DNA of 64,000 nt from Sphingobium chungbukense (GCF_001005725.1 NZ_LBIC01000009.1:186001-250000); one strand, 5' to 3'; numbered from the stretch's first letter, positions 44,147-53,763 are shown. The notes: generated by a model not told the origin, from the letters alone. Numbers and translations: made by a program.

Positions 44147-45706
44147 TCATGGAATATCAGCGTTAAGAGCTGGAGCCAGGCTGAAGCTTGCGCCCCCAGC
44201 GGTAGCAGGGACCGCCTCGATGCCCTCGCTGCGTATCAGGGCGGCAATAGCCATCGCCCTGCGCTCGGCAAGCGTGGGCGCCTCGGGGCTGTCCTGGGCC
44301 AGACCAGGAACAGCTATCGCCCGGATATTCCAGCGCCGGGCAGCCCAGGCGGACGTAAGCGCCGCATCGCGTGCCGCGGCGTCGGGGGTATCGGAACCAT
44401 CTGCAAAGACGATCTGTGGCATGTCTCCGCGGGGCGGAACGAGCGCAATGTCCCAGTCGACGGCCTGGCTGCGCGCCCGCTGTTCGAGCGCACGATAGCT
44501 CGACAGGCTTGCGCCGGGCAGCGGCGCGGCCGCGGCAATCGCGCGGCGATGATCGCGATCGATGGTTATGGCATCGGCCGGAACACCCGCTGCAAGCGAG
44601 ATCAGCCGGGCCAGGGCTGCTATCCGCGCCGTTTCCGCGGTCGCTGGTGAGCTGGCCTGCCGCAATTCTTCCCGCTGCGCCTCGATCGCGCCGGCGCCCG
44701 GCTCCAGCAGCACTTGGTCCAGCTGGAGCCGCAGTGGCTCACCAAGTCGCCGCGCGAGCTCGGCCTGGAGCATGGGCGTGCGTTGCATCCGTTCCCGCGG
44801 GGTAATGATGACGGAGCGGATCGCCATCGGCCTCGCGTCGAAATCGACGTCCAGCTGCGTGACGCGGGCGCCGCTGCCGAACCGGTCCGACAGGAAGGAG
44901 CGAACCTGGGTGATTGTGACCGCCTCGGTAGCGATACGCTTGAGTGAGAAGGCAAGTGGGACCGCCATCACCACGAAGACCATCATGAGCACGATTGTCT
45001 GCGCCCAGCTTTGCTGGCTCGACAGAAAATGTCCAAAGCCGTAGAGCCGGGCCATGACGGTCGCCGACAAAGCTATGGTAACGAAATTGGTGACGAACAG
45101 CGCGAGCGCTCCTCCCAGGACCGGGAGGTTCCAGGTGGCAAGGCCATAACCCACCACCGCCAGGGGGGGCATCAACGCGGTCGCGATCGCCACGCCGACG
45201 ATGGTGCCGCCACGCCCCCTGATGATGGCGAAGGTGCCAGCCAGCGCGGCGAACAGGGCAACCCCCAGATCGAACAGATTGGGGCGGGTTCGCGCGATGA
45301 TCTCAGAGGTTGGCGCCTGAAGGGGTGAAAGCGCCACGATCATGGCGGTGAAGGCTATCGCGCTTGCAGACCCCGCGCCAAGAGCGACGAGGGCGCGGCG
45401 CATCTCGCGAAAATCGAACAACGCCAGGCTGAAGCCCAGGCCCAGGATCGGGTTCATCAAGGGCGAAATCAGCATCGCGCCGATCACCACCGCCGGAGAA
45501 GAAAGCAGAAGGCCAAGCACCGCGATCCCGGCCGACATGATCGTCATGAAGAGGTAGCGCGGCGACCAGCCGCTCTCCTCCGCTATGACCGCAATGACCT
45601 GTTCATGTTCGACGCTGCCTACCAGCTTCAGCCGCCACCAGCGATAAAGCGCCATGCGGTCCAGCCGTGCCCGCATGGACGTTTCGATCACTCTGTCCCG
45701 ACGCAT
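44147..45706 (-). CDS. DUF389 family membrane protein with C-terminal OmpA-like extension
   Basis: The first 280 residues hold six helices and DUF389 hallmarks (SVEHEQVIAVIAEESGWSP, SSPAVVIGAMLISPLMNPIL, ATALMPPLAVVGYGLA). The remaining 240 residues are soluble; the last 100 (VDWDIALVP to RSEGIEAVPA) resemble the OmpA/peptidoglycan-associated fold in layout, which would make the protein a membrane-wall link, but I cannot confirm this. I start at the ATG at 45706 (MRRDRVIETSMRARL); a TTG at 45751 is an alternative. Function of DUF389 is unknown. Confidence 0.82.
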   Translation of the reverse strand: MRRDRVIETSMRARLDRMALYRWWRLKLVGSVEHEQVIAVIAEESGWSPRYLFMTIMSAGIAVLGLLLSSPAVVIGAMLISPLMNPILGLGFSLALFDFREMRRALVALGAGSASAIAFTAMIVALSPLQAPTSEIIARTRPNLFDLGVALFAALAGTFAIIRGRGGTIVGVAIATALMPPLAVVGYGLATWNLPVLGGALALFVTNFVTIALSATVMARLYGFGHFLSSQQSWAQTIVLMMVFVVMAVPLAFSLKRIATEAVTITQVRSFLSDRFGSGARVTQLDVDFDARPMAIRSVIITPRERMQRTPMLQAELARRLGEPLRLQLDQVLLEPGAGAIEAQREELRQASSPATAETARIAALARLISLAAGVPADAITIDRDHRRAIAAAAPLPGASLSSYRALEQRARSQAVDWDIALVPPRGDMPQIVFADGSDTPDAAARDAALTSAWAARRWNIRAIAVPGLAQDSPEAPTLAERRAMAIAALIRSEGIEAVPATAGGASFSLAPALNADIP

Positions 45707-45915
45707 CTGCGCGACCCCCTTTTTCTTTCCTCCAGAAGCGAGGCTGATCAAGGCAGCCTATCTTCGTCGCTCGCACTACATGGAACCGGAAGGAGACGCT
45801 ACCATGCCCAAGGCTGGGAAAGCAGCACGGTTCGCTGTCAACCGGCCCGCAGTCTCTCATGCCTCTTTCACGCCAGCGGTTCAGCGTGCAGCTTCGCGCT
45901 GTCACATGGGCAAGC

Positions 45916-47412
45916 TCAGTGCGGCACCGAACCTGTCTGGACTCCGGTCTTGTCGTGCAGTGCGAAGCGGTCGACAAGATCCTCGCTTGCCTTGTTGTAG
46001 CCGATGATCTGCACGGCCCGCACATCGCGTCGCAGCCGCGCCACGATCTTGTCGAGAGCGCCCACAGCCGAGATGTCCCAGAAGTGCGCCGCAGACACGT
46101 CGATCGTGACGCTTGATCTGCCCTGCTCCTCCTGAAATGCGCGTGTGAAACGAATGACCGACGCGAAGAATATCTGCCCGCTTACCCGATAAGTGGCGTG
46201 ATCCCCATCCTGGGACAGGATGCGCTCGACCGCGAACATGCGCTGCACCTTGCCAGCGAAGAATATGCCCGAAAGAAGCACGCCGGATAGCACGCCCAGC
46301 GACAGATCGCGCGTCGCCACCACCACCGCGACCGTTACCAGCATGACCACTGACGAGCTCGGCGGATGATGCCGGAGGTTCGGGATCGAGTTCCAGCTAA
46401 ACGTGCCGATCGACACCATGATCATCACCGCGACAAGCGCGGGCATCGGTACCTGTCCTACCCAGGGTTCCAGGACGGAGAGAAGGAACAGGAGGAATGC
46501 ACCGGCCATGAAGGTCGACAATCGCCCGCGCCCGCCTGATGTCACATTGATGACTGACTGACCGATCATCGCGCAGCCGCCCATGCCGCCGAACAGAGCC
46601 GACACGATATTGGCCCCTCCCTGCCCCAGGCACTCGCGCCGCTTGTCGCTGTCGGTGTCCGTCATGTCATCGACGATCTGCGCCGTCAGCAGCGATTCGA
46701 GCAGGCCAACCGCCGCCATCGTCACGGAATAGGGCAGGATTATGCCGAGCGTCTCGAGCGTCAGGGGCACCTGCGGGAGCGCGAAGCTCGGCAACCCTTC
46801 TGGCAGCCTTCCCATATCCCCGACCGTGTGCACCGGAAGGCCTAGCCCCACGCTGGCCATGGTAAGGACAAGGATCGAAATCAACGGCGATGGCACGGCC
46901 TTGGTAAGGCGGGGAAACAGATAGATGATCCCGAGCCCGCTGGCCACCATGGCGTAGGTCTGCCACCCGACATTCGTCAGCTGCGGAAGTTGAGCCAGGA
47001 AGATCAGGATGGCGAGGGCGTTGACGAAGCCGGTGATCACCGAGCGCGACACGAACTGCATCAGGAGGTCCAGCCGCAACAACCCTGCTACCGCCTGGAT
47101 GAGGCCCATAAGGATGGTGGCGGCGAAAAGATACTGAACGCCGTGCTCGCGCACCAGTGGCGTCACGAGCACCGCAACGGCTGCTGTCGCGGCGGAAATC
47201 ATGCCGGGCCGCCCGCCCAGGAGAGCGATCACCATCGCAATGACCACCGAGGCATAGAGCCCCACCCTCGGATCGACGCCCGCGATAATTGAAAAGCCGA
47301 TGGCTTCGGGAATGAGTGCAAGCGCAACGACGATGCCCGCGAGCATATCGCGGCGAATGGATGTCATATCGCTCATCCAGGCGAGACGGTAAGAGGAAGA
47401 GGTACCAGTCAT
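45916..47412 (-). CDS. SulP family anion permease with STAS domain
   Basis: Inner-membrane anion transporter of 498 aa. Family motifs are [27 protein letters not shown] (SulP signature), [40 protein letters not shown] and [20 protein letters not shown]. The cytoplasmic C-terminus is a STAS domain ([27 protein letters not shown]). Sulfate, bicarbonate or other anions are possible; STAS and [10 protein letters not shown] resemble bicarbonate-type BicA relatives, but that is tentative. I use the ATG at 47412; the frame extends eight codons further upstream. Confidence 0.9.
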   Translation of the reverse strand: MTGTSSSYRLAWMSDMTSIRRDMLAGIVVALALIPEAIGFSIIAGVDPRVGLYASVVIAMVIALLGGRPGMISAATAAVAVLVTPLVREHGVQYLFAATILMGLIQAVAGLLRLDLLMQFVSRSVITGFVNALAILIFLAQLPQLTNVGWQTYAMVASGLGIIYLFPRLTKAVPSPLISILVLTMASVGLGLPVHTVGDMGRLPEGLPSFALPQVPLTLETLGIILPYSVTMAAVGLLESLLTAQIVDDMTDTDSDKRRECLGQGGANIVSALFGGMGGCAMIGQSVINVTSGGRGRLSTFMAGAFLLFLLSVLEPWVGQVPMPALVAVMIMVSIGTFSWNSIPNLRHHPPSSSVVMLVTVAVVVATRDLSLGVLSGVLLSGIFFAGKVQRMFAVERILSQDGDHATYRVSGQIFFASVIRFTRAFQEEQGRSSVTIDVSAAHFWDISAVGALDKIVARLRRDVRAVQIIGYNKASEDLVDRFALHDKTGVQTGSVPH

Positions 47413-47680
47413 TCGGAAATTTCCACAACAATGCACATGGCGCTCAGGTGGCGCGGATCAATTCGGGTCATGTGGGATGTTGTCCGGCGGATCGGCGGCC
47501 GGAATAGCCACCCGGGGTTGCACCGGGTCCTTGCGAATGCGGCGACCTAGCTCACGCAGCGTTGTCCTGGCAAGGGCATTTGCAGGGTTGAGGCAGGATT
47601 GTGCATCCGCCTTGACCGTGCCTGTCGCGACACTTTGCACCCGGGAGGCAAGCGTAGGCCGGACTGCCTATTTAAATCGC

Positions 47681-47719
47681 ACTCTCCTGGAGATAACCTC
47701 CGGGGATTGGCAGGAGAGT
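47681..47719 (+). promoter_or_regulatory. Inverted repeat covering the Shine-Dalgarno of the lipoprotein gene
   Basis: ACTCTCCTG (47681-47689) is the exact complement of CAGGAGAGT (47711-47719), which contains the ribosome binding site (AGGAG) of the ATG at 47724. In the RNA a 9-bp stem with a 21-nt loop would mask the site. An RNA thermometer or protein-controlled switch is possible, but a chance stem cannot be ruled out. Confidence 0.5.
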
Positions 47720-47723
47720 TGGC

Positions 47724-48176
47724 ATGCGTATGTTGATTTTGCCGTTCGTGGCGGGACTTGCGGCATGCGGGTCCGATAGCAATGAAGCAGCGCAGAGCGG
47801 GGGAGAAAGACAACCGCCCAAGGTTGCACCCGCGCCTGTTCCCGAGCCTGCGTCTTTCGAGCGCGAAGCACCGCCCCCAGACATTTCGATGCCGGACTTC
47901 GCACCGCAATATCCCGGTTCGATCGTCAAGTCGGCAAGCAGCGCCCGGAGTGGATCGGATCTGCACGAAATATCCTTGGAGACCAGCGACGATGCCGCAG
48001 CCATCATGACATTTTATCGGGACAGATTTCTCGCTGCTGGTTTGCGGAAAACGGCCGACTTCATGTCAGGGGGCACGGGGATGCTGTCGGCAGCTGCAGG
48101 TAACAGGAAAGCCTCGATCGCCATATCCCGAAGCGGCGCACGAAATGTCGTGATCGTCACCTTCTCAGGCAGGTGA
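47724..48176 (+). CDS. Small lipoprotein, function unknown
   Basis: A 150-aa predicted lipoprotein: signal segment MLILPFVAGLAAC with lipobox GLAAC, then a Pro/Glu-rich linker (about residues 20-55) and a folded part with YPGSIVKSASS, ISLETSDDAAAIMTFYRDRFLAAGL and ISRSGARNVVIVTFSG. The middle pattern (DDAAAIMTFYRDRFLAAGL) is common in small proteins of unknown role. A strong ribosome site (CAGGAGAG) lies inside an inverted repeat. No domain assigned. It is the last gene before the transposon. Confidence 0.75.
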   Translation: MRMLILPFVAGLAACGSDSNEAAQSGGERQPPKVAPAPVPEPASFEREAPPPDISMPDFAPQYPGSIVKSASSARSGSDLHEISLETSDDAAAIMTFYRDRFLAAGLRKTADFMSGGTGMLSAAAGNRKASIAISRSGARNVVIVTFSGR

Positions 48177-48500
48177 GGCCTCCTGCAAAGGTCAAGAGCG
48201 TGACGGGCAACGAATCCAGCTTCGGGATCTCCGGCGACCTCGATTGGAACAATCCCCATACTGATGACAGCAGCAAGGCCATGACCTGCGCCAACCTGCA
48301 TCACCGTAAAACGGAACACATATTCCTTCTCTCTCGATGTGCGGCGGCTATGAAGCCGGCGTGATTTCTTGCGGAAGGATTTCGTCTCAGAACATCCGGA
48401 CGCGAGCTCGAGGTTTGCCCGTGCTCCGGAGTGCGTCTGTGGGCTGTTCTGATCGCAGCATGGTCCACGCCCCCCGTCCCTCTTGAACGCATTGGCCCCT
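48177..48500. other. Left flank of the transposon, no supported gene
   Basis: Long minus-strand frames cross here (48,014-49,093) but lack the GC-rich third codon position of true genes in the window and overlap the recombinase and lipoprotein genes. Sequence just after the lipoprotein stop has a GCAGG/CCTGC mini-hairpin. No function seen. Confidence 0.5.
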
Positions 48501-48525
48501 TGTGACCGGACAAAGAAGACTGCAT
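48501..48525 (+). repeat. Left inverted repeat of the Tni transposon
   Basis: Begins TGTGACCGGACAAAG and ends AGACTGCAT; it matches the reverse complement of the right end at 22 of 25 positions. An internal degenerate copy (GGACAGAATTCGCTGCA) lies at 48554-48570. Confidence 0.88.
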
Positions 48526-48576
48526 CCGGCCCCATTTCCCCGTTTTGCCGGACGGACAGAATTCGCTGCAGCGGCC

Positions 48577-49869
48577 TCACTTTCTGACGCCCTTCAGCAT
48601 GCGCGCCGCGGCGTTGGAGGACGGCGCCAGCTTGCGGCCATAGCGTAGAGCAGTCGCGGTAGAGGTCCAGCGCAACGCCTGCGCAATCGGCCCCGCGTCC
48701 TCGCCATTGGCGAACAGGTCCTGGGTCAGCCCGACCCGCAGCGAATGCGTGCTCAGGGCATTGATCGCCTCGGCCAGATCGGCTCCCATGAGATCGACCA
48801 GGCCCTGATCGGCGGCTGCGAGCGCCGTCCGCTTGATGATCAGACGCACAGCGGCGGGTGTCAGTGCGTCTTCCCCAATTTTGTATGTCGCGGTGGCAGC
48901 GCGCGCGGGCCGCGCGACCATGCGGTCGCGATCGACCTGGGCATGATAGGCCAGATCGCTGATGGTACGTTCGCGCCGGGCTTCGCTTGGCTTTGTCCTG
49001 GTCACCGCCACCCTGCGGAACAGGACGCCCGCGCGTATGGAGGCTGCCTCCCGCCACAAAGCCACACGCCGCATCGTATCGGGCGAGAGCCACACCAAGG
49101 CCCCTTTCCCGTCCTGGTCGGTTTTCGAGCGTGCCAGCTCGAGCAGAGCTGAGCCGTCCTCTTGCCCTTCAATCTGTTCGAGCGCGACCGCCGCCAGTTC
49201 CGACACCCGCAGACCGGCATCATAGCCCAGCGACAGGATTGCCGCATCGCGCAGTCCCACGACATCGCGCCCACAGGCATCAAGCATGACCGCAAGCGTG
49301 AACCCCTTGACCGGCTCCGGCCCGACTCCGTCGCCGAACCGCAAGGGGCCGGCCTGGCGCTGCCTGACCCCGGCCCGGCGCCGCAGGCCACGAAGGGCAT
49401 CGCGGACCACCCCGGCACCGACGAGATTGGGAACACCCAGAAGGTGATGGGCCACCGCCAGCGAAGACAGGCGCCGGGACACGGTGGCCGGCTTGAACTT
49501 ACGCGTCTCGCAATAGTCGACATAGGCCACGAGCCGAGCTTCGCTGGCGGGCAAACCGATCCCGCCCTGCCCTGCCGAAAAGTGCGCGTAGCAATCCAGG
49601 TCGACCGCGAGCGCCTTGATGCTGGCGGGCGCCCGCGCCTCGAGACTCTTCTTGAAATTGAGTTCGACCAGACCAGCGCCTTCACCCGTCAGTTCCTGGA
49701 GCAAGGCGACGAGCTGGGCTTCGCGATTCCGCGCGGACCCGGAACGCCGACGGGGCAGTTTGGTCTCGCCCGGCGGCAGGATCGTCACGATCTCCCCGGC
49801 AACCGCCGCCTTCGGTTGTGCCAGGCGCGGCGCCGGCGCAGACATCGGCAAATCTGATTTCTTGCTCAT
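48577..49869 (-). CDS. Tyrosine recombinase/integrase carried by the Tni transposon
   Basis: Site-specific recombinase of 430 aa. The N-terminal half includes a SAM-like core-binding domain (LAVDLDCYAHFSAG, VAYVDYCETRKFKPATVSRRLS). The catalytic C-terminal domain has Arg221 (DAGLRVSEL), a Lys249 region (ARSKTDQDGKG), His375 and Arg378 (THSLRVG), Trp401 in the place of the second His (LRWTSTATAL) and nucleophile Tyr410 (LRYGRKL). All residues needed for activity are present. It starts 44 bp from the three-copy repeat at 49913-50005, a possible binding or recombination site. It occupies the position of the resolvase in Tn5053-like elements, so cointegrate resolution is the likely job. Confidence 0.88.
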   Translation of the reverse strand: MSKKSDLPMSAPAPRLAQPKAAVAGEIVTILPPGETKLPRRRSGSARNREAQLVALLQELTGEGAGLVELNFKKSLEARAPASIKALAVDLDCYAHFSAGQGGIGLPASEARLVAYVDYCETRKFKPATVSRRLSSLAVAHHLLGVPNLVGAGVVRDALRGLRRRAGVRQRQAGPLRFGDGVGPEPVKGFTLAVMLDACGRDVVGLRDAAILSLGYDAGLRVSELAAVALEQIEGQEDGSALLELARSKTDQDGKGALVWLSPDTMRRVALWREAASIRAGVLFRRVAVTRTKPSEARRERTISDLAYHAQVDRDRMVARPARAATATYKIGEDALTPAAVRLIIKRTALAAADQGLVDLMGADLAEAINALSTHSLRVGLTQDLFANGEDAGPIAQALRWTSTATALRYGRKLAPSSNAAARMLKGVRK

Positions 49870-49912
49870 GGGCCAACCCGGCCTGACGCTGCGGGACAGC
49901 CTCCGGCAGGCC

Positions 49913-50005
49913 AGTCCGGCGTTATTGGCAAGAATCCGGTGTTATTGGGAAAAAAATATCGCCCAAAACCGCGGGCAGCGTGGAGTCCGGTCTTATTGGG
50001 AAAAC
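49913..50005 (+). repeat. Three direct repeats upstream of the recombinase gene
   Basis: A unit close to TCCGGTGTTATTGGGAAA occurs at 49913, 49933 and 49984 (about 20 bp each; the first ends GGCAAG). The two intervals are 20 and 51 bp. The repeats sit between the divergent recombinase and RHE_PE00001 starts, so they may be promoter operators, a recombination (res-like) site, or both. Confidence 0.72.
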
Positions 50006-50131
50006 GACACATGGACGGGATTATAGCTGCGAAAATGTGGCTGTCACTATCGATAACACCTCATTATCGTTAGTTCGAAAAAAGGCTGATCAAGGCTGGT
50101 GCAGTTAAGTCGATTTAACTAGACTTGGTGG

Positions 50132-51328
50132 ATGGCAGACCCCTCGCCCCCCTTCCATCCGCTCCAGTCAGACGAGGATGCGCCCCTCGACGCGCTCATG
50201 GCGGCGCGGGTGCAGGCCACGCTTGCCTGGGGCCAACTACAAGGCAAATTATCACATGTGCCTCGCCAAGTGGCCCATCATTTTTGCGCCGCGCTCGTCC
50301 GCCTCATGCTCATCGAGGCCCTCGCCCAGTCTGGCTTTTCCGGCGCCGAGGGCTGGTTTTCCGCGTGGTTTTCCGGCCTCGCCCCCGTGCCTGACGTCAC
50401 GACCCAGATCACCGCCCCGGCAGCGTTGGTCGCCGACACGCTGCTGTCTGAGCTATCCCTGTCCACCTGGGAACCGCTGGGGCAAGCGACCGCGCAGATC
50501 CGCGCCGCGGCGCGCTTCGATCAGGACAGGCACCATGCTGAGCCTGAAATCCCGCCGGCGTTCGCCGTCGAGGAAGCCACCAGGCTGTCCGAGTCCCTCG
50601 CATTGGGTCCCGAGGAAAATTGGCCGCTCGCCGCGCTGGATCGCCTGCACGACGCAGCCGCAGGCTCGCCGCATTTCGCGCCTGTCGAGCGGAACCGCCA
50701 GTTGCTTGCCCTGCCATCCGGGCCGATGGTCTTCGAGCAGGCAAGGTCCGCCATGCCGCTATGGGCGCTCGATCTTGTCGCCGGTCGTCTGATCGCGCAA
50801 AGCAACCCGGGCTCCCCTCCCCTCCCCTTACCCGGCACCGTGCGGGCCGAAGCGCTCCGGCCCGAATTGTGGCCGCGCGAGCGTGCCATTCTAGTGGCTG
50901 AGGCCGCCGGAAATGCCGCGCGCCGTGTGAGCGAACAACTGGATGCGGCCTATGCGCGGGTGCAGGTTATGCAGGCGGCTATTTCCCGCCTGCGCTCGAC
51001 GTCGCGCGCGCCGCATCTGTACCGGCTGCTCGCCGGCTTTGGCCCGCTGCGCCCGCTGCAGATCGAGCAGGCCCTGGGCGTATCGAAAAACGGCGCGCGC
51101 GATCTTGTGGCAGCGCTCGTCAAAGCGGGCTTGGCCGAAACAACCGCTCCCCGACATCAGGCGGTCATTCGCGCCCTGCCGCCCCCACGCACTTATAATG
51201 TCCCGGCAGCAGAGGACGACGTCAGTGCCGACAGCCCTTATGCCGAACATGACGCGATCATGGCCGATATCGACCGCCTGCTCGCCCGCGCGAATGCCTC
51301 CTGTCGAGGAAATGATCTGGACGAGTGA
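50132..51328 (+). CDS. RHE_PE00001 family protein (DUF1612/HTH)
   Basis: 398-aa protein of a family known mostly from rhizobial and sphingomonad replicons, with no established function. The N-terminal half is helical (VAHHFCAALVRLMLIEALAQ, GAEGWFSAWFSGL). The C-terminal region contains a helix-turn-helix (PLQIEQALGVSKNGARDLVAALVKAGLAE), so DNA binding is likely. It is divergent from the tyrosine recombinase across the repeat region and convergent with tniQ. It may regulate the recombinase or the element; that is inference. A relative lies outside the element at 55,922. Confidence 0.75.
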   Translation: MADPSPPFHPLQSDEDAPLDALMAARVQATLAWGQLQGKLSHVPRQVAHHFCAALVRLMLIEALAQSGFSGAEGWFSAWFSGLAPVPDVTTQITAPAALVADTLLSELSLSTWEPLGQATAQIRAAARFDQDRHHAEPEIPPAFAVEEATRLSESLALGPEENWPLAALDRLHDAAAGSPHFAPVERNRQLLALPSGPMVFEQARSAMPLWALDLVAGRLIAQSNPGSPPLPLPGTVRAEALRPELWPRERAILVAEAAGNAARRVSEQLDAAYARVQVMQAAISRLRSTSRAPHLYRLLAGFGPLRPLQIEQALGVSKNGARDLVAALVKAGLAETTAPRHQAVIRALPPPRTYNVPAAEDDVSADSPYAEHDAIMADIDRLLARANASCRGNDLDE

Positions 51329-51619
51329 GCCGGCTGCAAAACTCCAGGGCGAATGGAAATTTTCGCCTTGGATCCGCTGTTCAAGCAGCGTTGCAGGCCG
51401 CTCAGTCGGCAGATTTCAGGCAAATAATTGATTTTGAACCATAAAATAAAAGTGCCCGCAAAGGCCCCCTAGAGCGCGAAAACGAGGCTCGGATAGGCCA
51501 AGGGTGCTCGGAGACCTTCAACACGCCCTACGAGGCTCTGAGGGCAAAATTGAGCCAAATGTCCTGTGGCCGGCATGTGTCGGCCGATTTTTGCATCGTG
51601 CGGCAGCGCAAGCTCCGTG

Positions 51620-52924
51620 TCATGCGCCCTTAAACGTCAATCCTGTCAGAAACGCCGCCGCTTTCATCTGGATCGGCGCGAGGCACTGTGTCCCCTCCAA
51701 AGCGTCGAAGCCGACGGGAAGACTTGGCAGATGGAGCAGGACGCGAAAGTCTGGATCGGCGAAGCACGCGGCGAGCCGCGCCCGCAAGCGATGGACATCC
51801 TCGTGGCAATCGTCCCAGCGATCGCCATCGCAACGCGCGACAGGATCAGTACCGTCCGCCAACCCGGCTTCCTGCAGATACACCAGCGCCTCCTGGAAGC
51901 CCCGCAAACAGGTCTGCGCGGAAATCTCACCACCAGCCATCTCGGCGGCGCGGCGGAGACTCACCTCGTGCGCCAGCGCCGCACGGCCCTTTCGCCACAC
52001 ACCCTGCCAATGCACAAAGCTGTAGTTCTCCTTGGCCCGCTCCAGTCGCTTGCAGACCTTGCCCAGTTCCCGGCACTTGCGCTCAAGCTGCCGCAGGCCG
52101 ATCCTCGCGATCGTCTTCGCGAGGTCCGGGAGTTTGGGGCCAGACGCGCCCCGCGCCCTGCCCGTTGGCGCGCCGCGTCCGGGCCGCGTCGTGAAGCCGA
52201 AAATCTGCTCCCATTGGCCGGCTTGGAGTCCGTCTTTACTGTGGAGGGCCGCCAAGAGCAGATGACGGGCAGGTGCGATATGGAAGCAGTTGCCGACCAG
52301 CGCCGCCCGATAGCGTGCCGGCATAGCCCCGAAACTGGGGTCACTCCCGCGAACATGGGCGCGCGCAATGGTCCCATTCCAGGCGAGGCGGGTTTTGACC
52401 AAGGTAAAGCGGGCCATTTGCGCCCGGGTCCGATCCACATTCTCCTCAAGCAGCTGCCGCGCCGCGTTGCCATGCCCCCGGACCATGATCCCCCGCAGAT
52501 CGGTCAGCAACAAGGCATGGGTTTCGCAACAGGCGGTCACGCGCAAAATCCAGCTCCGCTCGATCCGCCATGGCTCGGCGGACGCCAACCAATCGCGCCA
52601 GCACTGGGCGCAGCCGATCGAACGCAGCGGCAAAGGCAACAGATCGGCCTTCGGGCAGCCCACGAACGTCCCGGAAATCGCCTTCTCCGGTACCATCGTC
52701 GCCCAAGCCAACCGCTCAACCATGGCGTGACGCGGTTCCGCCGCGCCAGCGGCTGAGGATGCCAGATCGCGATCGGCCAGCGCCGCGTCGATCCCGAGAT
52801 GGCGAAACAGTGCCTTGGGAGTGGTGTCATGACACTCGGCCAAGCGCCGCAGCCAGGATTCGAAACATTCTTCGGGCAGCGGCTTCACCCGAAACGCCAA
52901 GGGTTCGATGTCCCGGCCGCTCAT
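51620..52924 (-). CDS. tniQ: TniQ family transposition protein
   Basis: Target-selection adaptor of Tni/Tn7-like transposons, linking the target to the TniB ATPase. Signature start PLAFRVKPLPEECFESWLRRLAECH (P-x-ESW-x-R), then the zinc-binding set CAQCW, ERSWILRVTACCETH with LLTDL. 434 aa, so longer than minimal TniQ; the extra C-terminal half is basic and helical (LRQLERKCRELGKVCKRLERA). Start overlaps the tniB stop (ATGA). No CRISPR array or target-guide gene is next to it. Confidence 0.88.
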   Translation of the reverse strand: MSGRDIEPLAFRVKPLPEECFESWLRRLAECHDTTPKALFRHLGIDAALADRDLASSAAGAAEPRHAMVERLAWATMVPEKAISGTFVGCPKADLLPLPLRSIGCAQCWRDWLASAEPWRIERSWILRVTACCETHALLLTDLRGIMVRGHGNAARQLLEENVDRTRAQMARFTLVKTRLAWNGTIARAHVRGSDPSFGAMPARYRAALVGNCFHIAPARHLLLAALHSKDGLQAGQWEQIFGFTTRPGRGAPTGRARGASGPKLPDLAKTIARIGLRQLERKCRELGKVCKRLERAKENYSFVHWQGVWRKGRAALAHEVSLRRAAEMAGGEISAQTCLRGFQEALVYLQEAGLADGTDPVARCDGDRWDDCHEDVHRLRARLAACFADPDFRVLLHLPSLPVGFDALEGTQCLAPIQMKAAAFLTGLTFKGA

Positions 52925-53763
52925 TCCGGGCTGTAGGGCATGAAGAGCTGCAACGCCTGGCTGATGTCGTCCTGCGTCACCAGCGCACGGTCATGCCGCT
53001 TGGCGACCTTTCCTGACCAGCGCAGGATCCGCTTGAAATTTCCGGTCACCCCGCCGCTTTCGCGCCAAATGCGCTCGGCAAAGGCGGGGTCGGCCAGATG
53101 GTCGGGCTCTTCCATCCCCATGCCGCGCGCCAGCGCCCTGATCAGGCGCTGCGAGGGCTCGCCTGGCTCCCATAGCGGCAATTTGAGCATGATCGAACGG
53201 TAGGCCAGCTCGACATCGTCAGCAAAGATCTGCCGGGCGACATCGAGGCCCGCCACGACCAGGGGCACATTGCCCGCGCTCATCAGGAAACGGAACGCAT
53301 CGAGGGTGTCGCGCCGCGCGACGCCGCTGGCCGTCAGCATCACGTGGACATTATCGATTGCGACCAGCCTCGTACCCTGTGCGGCCAGGAGATCGACCAC
53401 CTTCAAATCGGCGGTTTTGTGCGTGTTCGTGCGGATCGGCCAGCCCTGTTTCCAGAGCAAGGCGAGGTTGATCTTGAGCGAGGTCGGACTCGAGGGAATG
53501 ACCGTCCGCAACACTGGTTGATAGCGCGCCTCGCCCCAATGGGCAGGCTCGGGAAAGGCCTCGGTCAGGCGCCGCTGGGCTTCGCGCAAGATCGAGGTCT
53601 TCCCCATGCCGGACTGGCCGGTGAGCACGATGCAGGTCGGGCGTTCCTCGGGGTCGTCATGGGCGACTTCGACAATCGTCTCCACAGCGTTGTGGGCTTC
53701 TTCGAAATCGATCCAGAATGGGGATGCGGGCGCCAAGGAAGGCGGTGGTGCAGCCACGCTCAT
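52921..53763 (-). CDS. tniB: TniB family AAA+ ATPase of the transposon
   Basis: 280-aa TnsC-like ATPase that forms a target-bound filament and recruits TniA. Walker A is GQSGMGKTS (residues 49-57). The Walker B motif reads LVAIDNVH (residues 133-140); the usual Asp-Glu pair is Asp137-Asn138, which may abolish or slow hydrolysis. Sensor and lid features include SAGNVPLVVAGLDVA and SGGVTGNFKRIL. It overlaps tniA and tniQ at both ends (ATGA). Confidence 0.88.
   Translation of the reverse strand: MSVAAPPPSLAPASPFWIDFEEAHNAVETIVEVAHDDPEERPTCIVLTGQSGMGKTSILREAQRRLTEAFPEPAHWGEARYQPVLRTVIPSSPTSLKINLALLWKQGWPIRTNTHKTADLKVVDLLAAQGTRLVAIDNVHVMLTASGVARRDTLDAFRFLMSAGNVPLVVAGLDVARQIFADDVELAYRSIMLKLPLWEPGEPSQRLIRALARGMGMEEPDHLADPAFAERIWRESGGVTGNFKRILRWSGKVAKRHDRALVTQDDISQALQLFMPYSPE

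Noticed and set aside
45804-46007. Plus-strand frame starting with a good AAGGAG at proper spacing
   Set aside because: It has no recognisable domain and runs over the 3' end of the SulP gene; I could not support it as a gene.
48014-49093. 359-codon minus-strand frame over the lipoprotein gene and recombinase
   Set aside because: Spans the transposon boundary and two real genes, with no domain and poor third-position GC.
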